From positions 1 through 64,000 of the forward strand of contig CANKBG010000010.1 of assembly GCA_947479935.1 (NCBI GenBank): 64,000 bases of DNA, given 5' to 3'. Below the pieces are notes generated by a model. It had not been told where the DNA came from. It ran no database searches and worked only from the letters and a program-made list of their open reading frames with translations. The position numbers were made by a program, and so were the translations under genes. The stretch is from Comamonadaceae bacterium. GTDB lineage: Bacteria > Pseudomonadota > Gammaproteobacteria > Burkholderiales > Burkholderiaceae_C. Of the stretch, positions 20,354-28,386 are shown in pieces; within the stretch, counting starts at the first letter, position 1, and each line of letters begins with the position of its first letter.

Positions 20354-21847
20354 ATGAACGCCATCACTCACATTGAACCTTTGTCGCGCGCCGATCGGCA
20401 AGCGCAAGTGGTGCAAGCCTTGAGCGCGGTCCTACCTTCCCATGCTTTGCTCTACACGCTGGAAGATACGGTGCCTTATGAGTGTGATGGTTTGACGGCT
20501 TACCGTGAGCGACCTTTGGTGGTGGTCTTGCCAGAAACAGAAGTTCAAGTTCAAGCTGTTTTAACAACTTGCCACGCGTTGGCTGTGCCGGTCGTGGCCA
20601 GAGGTGCTGGCACGGGTTTGTCGGGCGGCGCCATGCCCCACAAATTGGGCGTTACTTTGTCGATGGCCAAGTTCAACCAAATTCTGAAAATCGATACCAC
20701 GGCCCGCACTGCAGTGGTTCAATGCGGTGTGCGCAACCTGGCCATTTCAGAAGCGGCATCGCCCCATGGCCTGTATTACGCACCTGACCCCTCCAGCCAA
20801 ATTGCCTGCACCATTGGTGGCAACGTGGCAGAAAATTCAGGCGGTGTGCATTGCCTGAAATACGGCCTCACTTTGCACAATGTGTTGAAAGTGAAAGGCT
20901 TCACAATCGAAGGTGATGCCATTACTTTTGGCAGCGATGCCTTAGACACTTCGGGCTTTGATTTGCTCTCCGTGTTGGTGGGCAGCGAAGGCATGCTGGC
21001 CATTACCACCGAAGTGACGGTGAAGTTGGTGCCCAAGCCGCAATTGGCGCGGTGCATCATGGCCAGCTTTGATGACATTCGCAAAGCAGGCGACGCTGTG
21101 GCGGCGGTCATTGCGGCAGGTATTATTCCCGCGGGTTTAGAGATGATGGACAAGCCCATGACGGCGGCTGTGGAAGATTTTGTTCACGCCGGCTATGACT
21201 TGAATGCCGCCGCCATTTTGCTTTGCGAAAGCGACGGCACGCCCGAAGAAGTTGAAGAAGAAATTGGTCGCATGATCGACGTTTTGCGCAACTGCGGCGC
21301 CACTGCCATTGCAGTAAGCAAAGACGAAGCTGAGCGCTTGCGCTTTTGGAGTGGCCGCAAAAATGCGTTTCCTGCATCCGGCCGCATCAGCCCCGATTAC
21401 ATGTGCATGGACTCCACCATTCCGCGCAAACGCTTGGCCGATATTTTGTTGGCCATTGCTGAAATGGAAAAGAAGTACCAACTGCGTTGCGCCAACGTCT
21501 TTCACGCCGGCGATGGCAACTTGCATCCTCTCATTTTGTTTGATGCCAATGATCCAGACCAAATGCACCGCTGCGAATTGTTTGGTGCTGATATTTTGGA
21601 AACCAGTGTGGCCATGGGCGGTACCGTTACAGGCGAACATGGCGTCGGCATTGAAAAACTCAACAGCATGTGCGTGCAATTTTCAACCGAAGAAAACGCG
21701 CAAATGTTTGCTTTGAAAAAGGCCTTTGACCCGCTGGGTTTGCTCAACCCTGGCAAAGTCATACCCACCCACAACCGCTGCGCCGAATACGGCAAGATGT
21801 TGGTTCGTGGTGGCAAAATTTCACACCCTGATTTGCCGCGCTTTTAG
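20354..21847 (+). CDS. glcD: FAD-linked oxidase, glycolate oxidase subunit GlcD type
   Basis: This 497-residue FAD/PCMH-fold oxidase resembles the GlcD subunit that oxidises glycolate to glyoxylate. Family features include VPVVARGAGTGLSGGAMPH (FAD-binding), APDPSSQIACTIGGNVAENS, LLSVLVGSEGMLAITTEVTV and the C-terminal FHAGDGNLHPLILFD and GEHGVGIEKL. The ATG at 20354 matches the usual start; a frame extension to 20291 overlaps purU. The partner subunits GlcE and GlcF do not follow. The next gene, yggS, is on the opposite strand only 14 bp away, so this enzyme works alone or with subunits encoded elsewhere. D-lactate-type substrates are also possible. Confidence 0.87.
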   Translation: MNAITHIEPLSRADRQAQVVQALSAVLPSHALLYTLEDTVPYECDGLTAYRERPLVVVLPETEVQVQAVLTTCHALAVPVVARGAGTGLSGGAMPHKLGVTLSMAKFNQILKIDTTARTAVVQCGVRNLAISEAASPHGLYYAPDPSSQIACTIGGNVAENSGGVHCLKYGLTLHNVLKVKGFTIEGDAITFGSDALDTSGFDLLSVLVGSEGMLAITTEVTVKLVPKPQLARCIMASFDDIRKAGDAVAAVIAAGIIPAGLEMMDKPMTAAVEDFVHAGYDLNAAAILLCESDGTPEEVEEEIGRMIDVLRNCGATAIAVSKDEAERLRFWSGRKNAFPASGRISPDYMCMDSTIPRKRLADILLAIAEMEKKYQLRCANVFHAGDGNLHPLILFDANDPDQMHRCELFGADILETSVAMGGTVTGEHGVGIEKLNSMCVQFSTEENAQMFALKKAFDPLGLLNPGKVIPTHNRCAEYGKMLVRGGKISHPDLPRF

Positions 21848-21861
21848 TCGGCAGGCATTTT

Positions 21862-22545
21862 CTATCGCTGGCCAAATATGGCCGTGCCGACACGCACGCA
21901 GGTACTGCCCTCGGCAATAGCCGCTTCTAAATCAGCGGTCATGCCCATGGACAAGGTGTCCACATTCAGTCCCGCATTTTTTAAACTTTCAAACAATAAC
22001 TTTGCTTGATGATGAACGGCCCTGGTAGCCGCTTCGTTAGGTGCGGGTTCAGGAATGGTCATGATGCCGCGGAGGTGGAGGTGCGGCAACTTGGCAACCG
22101 CATGCGCCAGCGCCAAGAGTTCTTGAGATTCAACGCCAGACTTGTTGTTTCCACCATCGACATTCACTTGCAAACAAACTTGCAGTGGCGGCAAATTGCC
22201 AGGCCGCTGCGCCGATAGACGCTCTGCAATTTTCAGCCGATCGATGCTATGTACCCACGCAAAATTTTCCGCCACTAATTTGGTTTTGTTACTTTGCACC
22301 GGCCCAATGCAATGCCATTCCAACGGCAAATGAGCCAATAAAGCGATCTTTTCTACACCTTCTTGAATGTAGTTTTCACCAAACGCCAGCTGCCCTGCCG
22401 CATAAGCATCTTGCACCGCTTGGGCTGGCATGGTTTTGGATACCGCCAACAGTTTGACAGCGTTTGCATCTCGGTCTACGGCTTCGCATGCAAGCTTTAT
22501 TCGCTTGCGGACTTTCTCAAGATGGGTTGAAACTGAGGTGCTCAT
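21862..22545 (-). CDS. yggS: YggS family pyridoxal 5'-phosphate homeostasis protein
   Basis: This single-domain PLP-binding protein (227 residues, TIM barrel) buffers free PLP and affects amino-acid metabolism. The cofactor lysine is in VKLLAVSKTMPAQAV, followed by FGENYIQEGVEK, WHCIGPVQSNKTK, NVDGGNNKSG, GIMTIPEPAP and the phosphate-binding SMGMTADLEAAIAEGSTCVR. Length fits the family. The ATG at 22543-22545 shares a CATG with a possible upstream start of the divergent pilT-type gene. The yggS/pilT pairing is common in betaproteobacteria. Confidence 0.94.
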   Translation of the reverse strand: MSTSVSTHLEKVRKRIKLACEAVDRDANAVKLLAVSKTMPAQAVQDAYAAGQLAFGENYIQEGVEKIALLAHLPLEWHCIGPVQSNKTKLVAENFAWVHSIDRLKIAERLSAQRPGNLPPLQVCLQVNVDGGNNKSGVESQELLALAHAVAKLPHLHLRGIMTIPEPAPNEAATRAVHHQAKLLFESLKNAGLNVDTLSMGMTADLEAAIAEGSTCVRVGTAIFGQR

Positions 22546-22585
22546 GGCAGAGAGGTTACCAAATCTCAGAGACGAAAGGAAATTC

Positions 22586-23710
22586 ATGGTGTGGCTGGAG
22601 ATCTTGCGCTTGGCGCGAAGCATGGGCGCATCGGACGTGCATTTGTCGACGGGTGAGGCGCCCTGGTTGCGCGTGGACGGCCGCATGCAAAGGATGACGA
22701 GCTTGGACTTTCCTGCCTTCACGGGTCCTCTAAGGGCTCTGGATGTGCTGAAAATAATTGAGCAATTGCAAATTCAAACTTCTAATGCAGATGAATTTGT
22801 GTTGAATTCAAGTCGCAACGCCCGCTACAACAACCTTGATTTTGCAGTCTCGTTGCCAAAGTTAGGCCGATTCCGTGTGAACGCATTTAAGCAAGCTCGC
22901 GGCCCTGCACTGGCGATGCGCTTAATTTCTGACAGCACACCCCACTTAGACCAGCTGCTGGCACCGAGTTGCGTTCGGTCCTGGGGCAGTCAATCACATG
23001 GCTTGGTTTTGATCACAGGCCCAACGGGTAGCGGCAAGTCCACTTTGTTAGCAGCCTTGGTACAAGACATCAACGCTCGCCGTGAAGGCCATATCTTGAC
23101 TTTGGAAGACCCCATTGAGTTCGTTCACACCGCCAATCAATGCCTGATTCACCAGCGAGAAGTGGGGCGAGACACACCCGACTTTGAATCTGGCCTGCGT
23201 GCAGGCTTGCGTGAAGACCCTGATGTCATTTTGGTCGGAGAAATGCGCGATACCGCCACCATCAGGTTAGCCTTGACCGCCGCAGAAACAGGGCATTTGG
23301 TGTTGTCCACTTTGCACACGGCCAGCGCGCCGCAAGCCATTGACCGATTGGTGGACGCATTTCCTGCCAGTGAAAAAGAAGGGGTGCGCGCTTTGCTTGC
23401 AGAAAGCTTGATTGCAGTTTTGGCGCAAACACTGTGCCCTGCCAAGGGCGGTGCAGGTCGGGTGGCGGCACACGAAATCATGGTGGGCACGCCTGCTGTG
23501 AAAAATCTCATTCGAGAGGGCAAAGTGAGCCAACTTTATTCTTTGCTGCAAACAGGTCAGGCCGTGGGCATGCAAACCTTAGACCAAAGCCTGCTGCACC
23601 TCTATCGGGCTGAGAAAATTTCGGCGGCTACTTTGCAACTTTTGAGCAAATACCCTCAAAATCTAAATCTGGTGGACAATCTCAAACCTGAACGGTCCGC
23701 AACCCTTTGA
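22586..23710 (+). CDS. pilT: PilT-type twitching motility ATPase
   Basis: This 374-residue hexameric GspE-family ATPase resembles PilT, which powers type IV pilus retraction. It has the N-terminal SMGASDVHLSTGEAPWLRVD block, Walker A GPTGSGKSTLLAAL, the Asp box LTLEDPIEF, Walker B DPDVILVGEMRDTATIRLAL, the His box HLVLSTLHTASAPQAIDRL, and the C-terminal AAHEIMVGTPAVKNLIREGK. The ATG at 22586 is preceded by AGGA; an in-frame ATG at 22544 also has a GAGG. The N-terminal domain is divergent from classical PilT, and no second gene (pilU) follows, so the name is provisional at paralogue level. Confidence 0.85.
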   Translation: MVWLEILRLARSMGASDVHLSTGEAPWLRVDGRMQRMTSLDFPAFTGPLRALDVLKIIEQLQIQTSNADEFVLNSSRNARYNNLDFAVSLPKLGRFRVNAFKQARGPALAMRLISDSTPHLDQLLAPSCVRSWGSQSHGLVLITGPTGSGKSTLLAALVQDINARREGHILTLEDPIEFVHTANQCLIHQREVGRDTPDFESGLRAGLREDPDVILVGEMRDTATIRLALTAAETGHLVLSTLHTASAPQAIDRLVDAFPASEKEGVRALLAESLIAVLAQTLCPAKGGAGRVAAHEIMVGTPAVKNLIREGKVSQLYSLLQTGQAVGMQTLDQSLLHLYRAEKISAATLQLLSKYPQNLNLVDNLKPERSATL

Positions 23711-23760
23711 CCTTCACCACCACCCTAATTTCTTCAACTCAAACTCAAACGCAGAACAAC

Positions 23761-24675
23761 ATGAGCAGCCTGAACGCAAAAACCTACGAATCCGCTCCTT
23801 CACAACACGTGGCCTTTTTGGGCTTGGGTGTGATGGGCTACCCCATGGCAGGCCACCTGGCCCGCGCAGGCCACGCCGTGACGGTCTACAACCGAAGTGC
23901 CGCCAAAGCAGCCGCATGGTGCCAAGAATTTGCCGACACAAAACAACCGGCCCATGCGCCCACACCCCGTGAAGCTGTGCAAAATGCGGACATCGTGTTT
24001 TGCTGCGTGGGCAACGACGAGGATTTGCGCGCAGTGGTCTTAGGCGCCGATGGCGCTTTTGCAGGCATGAAAAAGGGCGCTATTTTTGTCGATCACACCA
24101 CAGCCTCTGCCAATGTGGCTCGCGAGTTGTATGCGGCCGCCAAAGCGCAAGGCTTGAATTTCATTGATGCGCCAGTTTCTGGCGGTCAAGGCGGCGCTCA
24201 AAATGGTTTACTCACCGTCATGTGCGGCGGCGATGATGCTTTTTTCAAAGCCACCCAACCTGCCGCCATGGCCTTCTCTCGTGCCTACACACTGATGGGT
24301 GAATCGGGTGCGGGGCAGCTCACCAAAATGGTCAACCAAGTTTGCATTGCCGGCTTGTTACAAGGTTTGTCTGAAGCGGTTGCCTTTGGACAAAAAGCAG
24401 GGCTCGACATGAACCTGGTGCTCGATGTGATTGGCAAAGGCGCTGCACAAAGCTGGCAAATGGACAACCGCGGCAAAACCATGGTGGCCGACAAATTCGA
24501 TTTTGGCTTTGCCGTCGATTGGATGCGCAAAGATTTAGGCTTGGTCATGGACGAGGCCAAGCGAAATGGCGCTCGCCTTCCAGTGACCGCCTTGGTTGAT
24601 CAGTTTTATGCCGACGTACAGCAAATGGGCGGCAAGCGCTGGGACACGTCTAGTCTGATCAAGCGTCTGGGTTAA
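23761..24675 (+). CDS. NAD(P)-dependent beta-hydroxyacid dehydrogenase (3-hydroxyisobutyrate type)
   Basis: This 304-residue protein belongs to the beta-hydroxyacid dehydrogenase family, which includes 3-hydroxyisobutyrate and tartronate semialdehyde reductases. It shows FLGLGVMGYPMAGHLARAGH (Rossmann and family signature), FVDHTTASANVAREL, FIDAPVSGGQGGAQNGLLTV, and the catalytic lysine region GAGQLTKMVNQVCIAGL. The ATG at 23761 starts it, though the ribosome site is weak. Given the nearby glcD-like oxidase, tartronate semialdehyde reductase (glyoxylate route) is possible, but so is valine catabolism. Confidence 0.87.
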   Translation: MSSLNAKTYESAPSQHVAFLGLGVMGYPMAGHLARAGHAVTVYNRSAAKAAAWCQEFADTKQPAHAPTPREAVQNADIVFCCVGNDEDLRAVVLGADGAFAGMKKGAIFVDHTTASANVARELYAAAKAQGLNFIDAPVSGGQGGAQNGLLTVMCGGDDAFFKATQPAAMAFSRAYTLMGESGAGQLTKMVNQVCIAGLLQGLSEAVAFGQKAGLDMNLVLDVIGKGAAQSWQMDNRGKTMVADKFDFGFAVDWMRKDLGLVMDEAKRNGARLPVTALVDQFYADVQQMGGKRWDTSSLIKRLG

Positions 24676-24679
24676 GGTT

Positions 24680-25330
24680 TTAAATCTTAGGCTGAGCTTG
24701 TGGCGACAAGGGTTGAGCGCTGATGCGCTTCAACTCTTCTTCGGTAATGGTGTCGAACACACGTACTACCTTCACCACGCCACTCACGCCGCCACTGCTG
24801 GCAATCTCTGTGGCGCGTTGCGCTTCACGTGGTGTGACGCGGCCCATCAAATAAACAATGCCGCGCTCGGTGATCACCTTGAATGCGTAGGATTGCAAGT
24901 CTTTGGCGTCAACCATCAGCGCTTTAATTTGACCTGTGGTGATGGCATCTTTGGAGCGCTGGGTTAAAGAGCTTGCAGGTTCAATGGCCAAGTCATTGAC
25001 CACAGCGCTCACGTTTTCTTGGCTCTTTGCCAATCGCTCTGCACGTTCTTTTTCTGCAGCTGAACTTACCTCGCCGGTTAACAAGACTTTGCGGTTGTAA
25101 CTGGTGACATTGACGTGGGCGGCATCGCTTAAGTTTTGACGAAGGCCCTGGGCTGTGCGCAATTCAATGCCCTCGTCCTCTATCTGAGTGCCCGTGGTGC
25201 GGCGGTCTATGGCAACCAAGCCACTCATCAACGCACTGCCCACAACCAGTGGCGCACAAGCCGACAAGCTGCCTAGCAAAGCGCTCGCAGCCAAACCCGA
25301 AAGCATCAAACGTTTGAGGTTAAGTTTCAC
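24680..25330 (-). CDS. dolP: BON-domain outer-membrane lipoprotein (DolP/YraP-like)
   Basis: The product is a 216-residue lipoprotein with a signal peptide ending in the lipobox LSAC (about residues 22-25), followed by a second hydrophobic stretch. It has two BON domains: NVTSYNRKVLLTGEVSSAAEK (first) and SYAFKVITERGIVYLMGRV (second). E. coli DolP supports outer-membrane integrity and BAM function. The gene order rsmI / yraN / diaA / dolP matches the conserved proteobacterial cluster. It ends 4 bp from the convergent dehydrogenase gene. Confidence 0.9.
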   Translation of the reverse strand: MKLNLKRLMLSGLAASALLGSLSACAPLVVGSALMSGLVAIDRRTTGTQIEDEGIELRTAQGLRQNLSDAAHVNVTSYNRKVLLTGEVSSAAEKERAERLAKSQENVSAVVNDLAIEPASSLTQRSKDAITTGQIKALMVDAKDLQSYAFKVITERGIVYLMGRVTPREAQRATEIASSGGVSGVVKVVRVFDTITEEELKRISAQPLSPQAQPKI

Positions 25331-25409
25331 TTGAAAATTCCTTTGAAAGCTTTGAAAGTTTTGGTCTATTTTAATAGGGCATTGCAGGAAAAGAAATACG
25401 GTTCATTTT

Positions 25410-25988
25410 CTACACAACCGGGTCTTGATCGCCCATCAATTGGGCGTCCACGCCATCGCACAGGCAATGCAAGGCCAATTGTTGCACTTCGCGTATTCGA
25501 GCCGCCCGATCGTGCGGAATACCCACATGCACATCTGTTTCACGGAGTGCCTTGGCCACGGCACCGCCGCCTTTGCCTGTGAGTGCAATGACGGTCATGT
25601 CGCGTTCATGCGCTGCATGCAGGGCCCGCATGAGGCCCTCCTCTTCACCGTTGGCGGTGAGTAAAAGCAGGACGTCGCCGGCCTGCCCTAAAGCGCGAAC
25701 TTGTCTGGCCAAACTGGCATAAGCAGGATCGCCTAGGCCTTCATGGCGCAAAGCAAGTGCCCCTAATTCTGGACGCTCTCGCTCAAAACCACCCACAAAC
25801 AAACTGGCAAAATATTGCGCCAATGCAGCCGAACTTCCTTCGCCACACACCAAAACCTTGCCACCACTGGTGACACATGCCATGAGCGCTTGAACGCCCG
25901 CATCCAAGGGTTTGGCCAAAGTTTCAGCCGCTTGGTATTGCAGGTCGGCGCTGTCGATGAAGTGTTGCTGAATGCGCAGTTCTAACAT
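25410..25988 (-). CDS. diaA: SIS-domain protein, DiaA/GmhA family
   Basis: This 192-residue sugar-isomerase-fold protein carries GGKVLVCGEGSSAALAQYFA and LLLTANGEEEGLMRALHAAH, and ends in VQQLALHCLCDGVDAQL. These are the patterns shared by GmhA (sedoheptulose-7-phosphate isomerase) and DiaA (DnaA initiator-associating factor). Its place between yraN and dolP favours DiaA. Several substrate-site residues of GmhA (the SGNSxN-type loops) appear altered to CGEGSSA and TANGEEE, also in favour of a non-catalytic role. The start at ATG 25988 has no clear ribosome site. Confidence 0.82.
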   Translation of the reverse strand: MLELRIQQHFIDSADLQYQAAETLAKPLDAGVQALMACVTSGGKVLVCGEGSSAALAQYFASLFVGGFERERPELGALALRHEGLGDPAYASLARQVRALGQAGDVLLLLTANGEEEGLMRALHAAHERDMTVIALTGKGGGAVAKALRETDVHVGIPHDRAARIREVQQLALHCLCDGVDAQLMGDQDPVV

Positions 25989-26034
25989 GGGCTTGATGAT
26001 ACTCGTAGCCGATGCTTTGCAGCCGGTGCTTGGC

Positions 26035-26466
26035 TCAAGATTCAGCATCAAAAGCAGCTTTCAGCCAAACCATGCCTTCGGGCTCCCAAGCAATCACATC
26101 GAACCGGGTGGGAGGGAGCTGCCGTAAGCGCATCAAAAAAAAGCGGGCTGCGAAAATAATTCGCTGCTGTTTCCGCATTCCCACACTGGCCAAGGCACCG
26201 CCAAACCGACTTAAAGTGCGTTGGCGCACCTCCACAAACACCACCGTGCTGTCTGATTCTTGCAAAATCAGATCAATTTCTCCGCCACCCCGCCCGGGCG
26301 TTCGATAATTGCGCTGTAACAATTGCAGACCTTGTTGTTGCAAATAGCATAGCGCAGCATCTTCGGCGGCATCACCCAATTGTTTTGTGGTGGTTAACTT
26401 CCTGTGTTTGATGCCTGCTTTGAGACTTGAACTTTTGCGTTGTATTGTTGGACTGAGGAACACCAT
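26035..26466 (-). CDS. yraN: UPF0102 family protein YraN (putative endonuclease fold)
   Basis: This 143-residue protein belongs to UPF0102, which has a restriction-endonuclease-like fold. The key block is QLGDAAEDAALCYLQQQG followed by NYRTPGRGGGEIDLIL and TVVFVEVRQRT. In this family the E-I-D and E-V-(K/R) residues form the putative PD-(D/E)xK site. The ATG at 26464-26466 has GAAGGTGA upstream and overlaps by one base the divergent start of rsmI. The role is unproven. Confidence 0.88.
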   Translation of the reverse strand: MVFLSPTIQRKSSSLKAGIKHRKLTTTKQLGDAAEDAALCYLQQQGLQLLQRNYRTPGRGGGEIDLILQESDSTVVFVEVRQRTLSRFGGALASVGMRKQQRIIFAARFFLMRLRQLPPTRFDVIAWEPEGMVWLKAAFDAES

Positions 26467-27458
26467 TGACTTCACCTTCTCAAAATTTAGAAGCGGCCAC
26501 GACTTCGCCCCCTGAATTGACTTCATTGGCGTCTTTGTCTTCAACTTATGGCAACGCTTTTCAAGCCGCACGCGATGCAGTGGGCCCACAGAATCATCCC
26601 GCCAGCACACTGTATGTGGTGGCCACCCCCATTGGCAATCTGGCCGACATCACTTTGCGCGCTTTGTATGTCATTGAAAGGGCAGACACCCTAGCCTGCG
26701 AAGACACACGGCACACCCAGCAACTTTTGCGTGCCTATGGTTTAGACCGAAACAGTTCGCAATGCTTGGCTGTACATCAGCACAACGAAGTGGAAGCTGC
26801 AACGCAAGTCATTGCTCGCTTGGCAAAAGGCGAGCGAGTGGCCTATGTGAGTGACGCCGGCACACCCGCCATCAGCGATCCAGGCGCACGCCTGGTGGCG
26901 GCCGTGGCCGCTGCTGGTTTCAGGGTGATGCCGCTGCCAGGTGCCAGCAGTGTGACCACCCTGTTAAGCGCGGCGGGTGTCACGGGCGAAGGCGGTTTTG
27001 TCTTCTCTGGCTTTTTATCTTCCAAAGCTACGGAAAGGCAACGCGCCATTGAAACGCTGAGCAGCGAACCACGCGCGGTGGTGCTGTTGGAAGCCCCGCA
27101 CCGGATTGAGGCACTGGCACAAGCACTGGCCATGTTGGGCAGCCGGCTCATTACAGTAGGCCGCGAACTGACCAAACAATTTGAAACCATCCACACGGTG
27201 GAGGCACAAAAACTGTCGGCTTGGTTTGCTGAAAAAGCCGATCATGTACGGGGTGAATTTGCCTTGGTGATTCACGCTTTGGACAAACCAAAAATAGAAA
27301 GTGAAGCGGCACTTGATGCAGAAAGCCTGCGCACTTTGAAATTGCTGCTGACCGAGCTGCCCCTGAAAACGGCCGTGAAAATGACCAGCGACATTACGGG
27401 CGCTTCCAAAAATGTGGTTTACGACACAGCCCTCCGTTTAAAAAAGGGTTTGAACTGA
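26466..27458 (+). CDS. rsmI: 16S rRNA (cytidine1402-2'-O)-methyltransferase
   Basis: RsmI methylates the 2'-OH of C1402 in the ribosomal P site. The 330-residue protein has the tetrapyrrole-methylase fold signatures LYVVATPIGNLADITLRAL, ACEDTRHTQQLLRAYGL, VAYVSDAGTPAISDPGARLV and LPGASSVTTLLSAAG, plus the C-terminal LPLKTAVKMTSDITGASKN. No ATG lies in frame before the conserved core. TTG at 26466 preceded by GAGG at 7-nt spacing is the best start, and it overlaps the yraN ATG on the other strand. The N-terminal extension of about 47 residues includes the NAFQAARDAVG segment and is longer than in E. coli. Confidence 0.92.
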   Translation: MTSPSQNLEAATTSPPELTSLASLSSTYGNAFQAARDAVGPQNHPASTLYVVATPIGNLADITLRALYVIERADTLACEDTRHTQQLLRAYGLDRNSSQCLAVHQHNEVEAATQVIARLAKGERVAYVSDAGTPAISDPGARLVAAVAAAGFRVMPLPGASSVTTLLSAAGVTGEGGFVFSGFLSSKATERQRAIETLSSEPRAVVLLEAPHRIEALAQALAMLGSRLITVGRELTKQFETIHTVEAQKLSAWFAEKADHVRGEFALVIHALDKPKIESEAALDAESLRTLKLLLTELPLKTAVKMTSDITGASKNVVYDTALRLKKGLN

Positions 27459-27476
27459 TCGGCACCTGTGATCTCG

Positions 27477-28382
27477 TTATCGCTTGCGCAAGCCCAACCA
27501 CATCACGGTGCCCACCACCAAAAAAGCGCCCACCAATTGAATCGGGGCAATGGTTTGGTCCAACAGCGCCCAAGCCAACGTTAAAGCAAACACCGGCTCC
27601 ACGTTCATGATGGCCGTGTTACCCACCACGCCCAATTTGGGCAACACCGTGAACATGATGGTGAAGGCAGTGCCATACAAGAAAGTGAGCATGCCCAAGC
27701 CCCACCATCCCGCAGGGGCCTGCGGCAATTGGAACCCACCTTGACTCATGGCAACAGCCACGGCCAATACACCGACCAAGCTCATGGTAGAAAAGGTGCG
27801 AAGCCGGCCATCTAAATCGGCTGTTTCGTGCTGGGTGTAAACCAAAGCCAAACCAAAGGTGGCCGATGCCGCCAGTGCAAATGCCACGCCACTGCCTATC
27901 TCGGCCCAATGCGCTGAAGCACCCACACCCGATGCAGCGCCCATCACATCCAAAGCCAAAGCCAATCCGACCAAGAGGATTGGCATGCTCCAGATGACTG
28001 CTTTTTCAGGCTGGTGTTTGTAAAGTACACGCGCCCAGAAAGCCGTTGAAAGTGGGTAGGTATTAAAGCCTAGCAGTGCCAGCGCCACAGGCAAGCGTGC
28101 CACCGACGAATACAAGCAAAAACTTTGGACTGCAATGAGGACGCCAATAATGGGCAAGAATTTTTTATGCTGTGCAGAAATTTGCAGTTGAACTTTTTGT
28201 TGCCACAAGATCAAACCTACCACCAAGGCCGTGACGACACTTCTGAAACTCACAGCAGTCATCACATCTACACCGTTGTTGAAGGCAAACCGTGCAGACA
28301 CATGGTTGGCGCCCATCATGAAAGCGATGAGCAGCAGCGTGGCAAAGGCTGTGGTGGAAAGTGCCTTGGATTTTTCAGTCAT
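27477..28382 (-). CDS. DMT-superfamily transporter (EamA domain)
   Basis: This 301-residue inner-membrane protein has about ten transmembrane helices arranged as two EamA repeats. Features include the N-terminal TLLLIAFMMGANHVSARFAF, the FRSVVTALVVGLILW segment and the C-terminal repeat with MNVEPVFALTLAWALLDQ. Members export or import small metabolites; the substrate here is unknown. It is the last gene of the leftward hpa operon, 4 bp after the ketopantoate-reductase-like gene, so it may move an aromatic acid or its breakdown product. GAAGG precedes the chosen ATG. Confidence 0.87.
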   Translation of the reverse strand: MTEKSKALSTTAFATLLLIAFMMGANHVSARFAFNNGVDVMTAVSFRSVVTALVVGLILWQQKVQLQISAQHKKFLPIIGVLIAVQSFCLYSSVARLPVALALLGFNTYPLSTAFWARVLYKHQPEKAVIWSMPILLVGLALALDVMGAASGVGASAHWAEIGSGVAFALAASATFGLALVYTQHETADLDGRLRTFSTMSLVGVLAVAVAMSQGGFQLPQAPAGWWGLGMLTFLYGTAFTIMFTVLPKLGVVGNTAIMNVEPVFALTLAWALLDQTIAPIQLVGAFLVVGTVMWLGLRKR

Positions 28383-28386
28383 GCCT

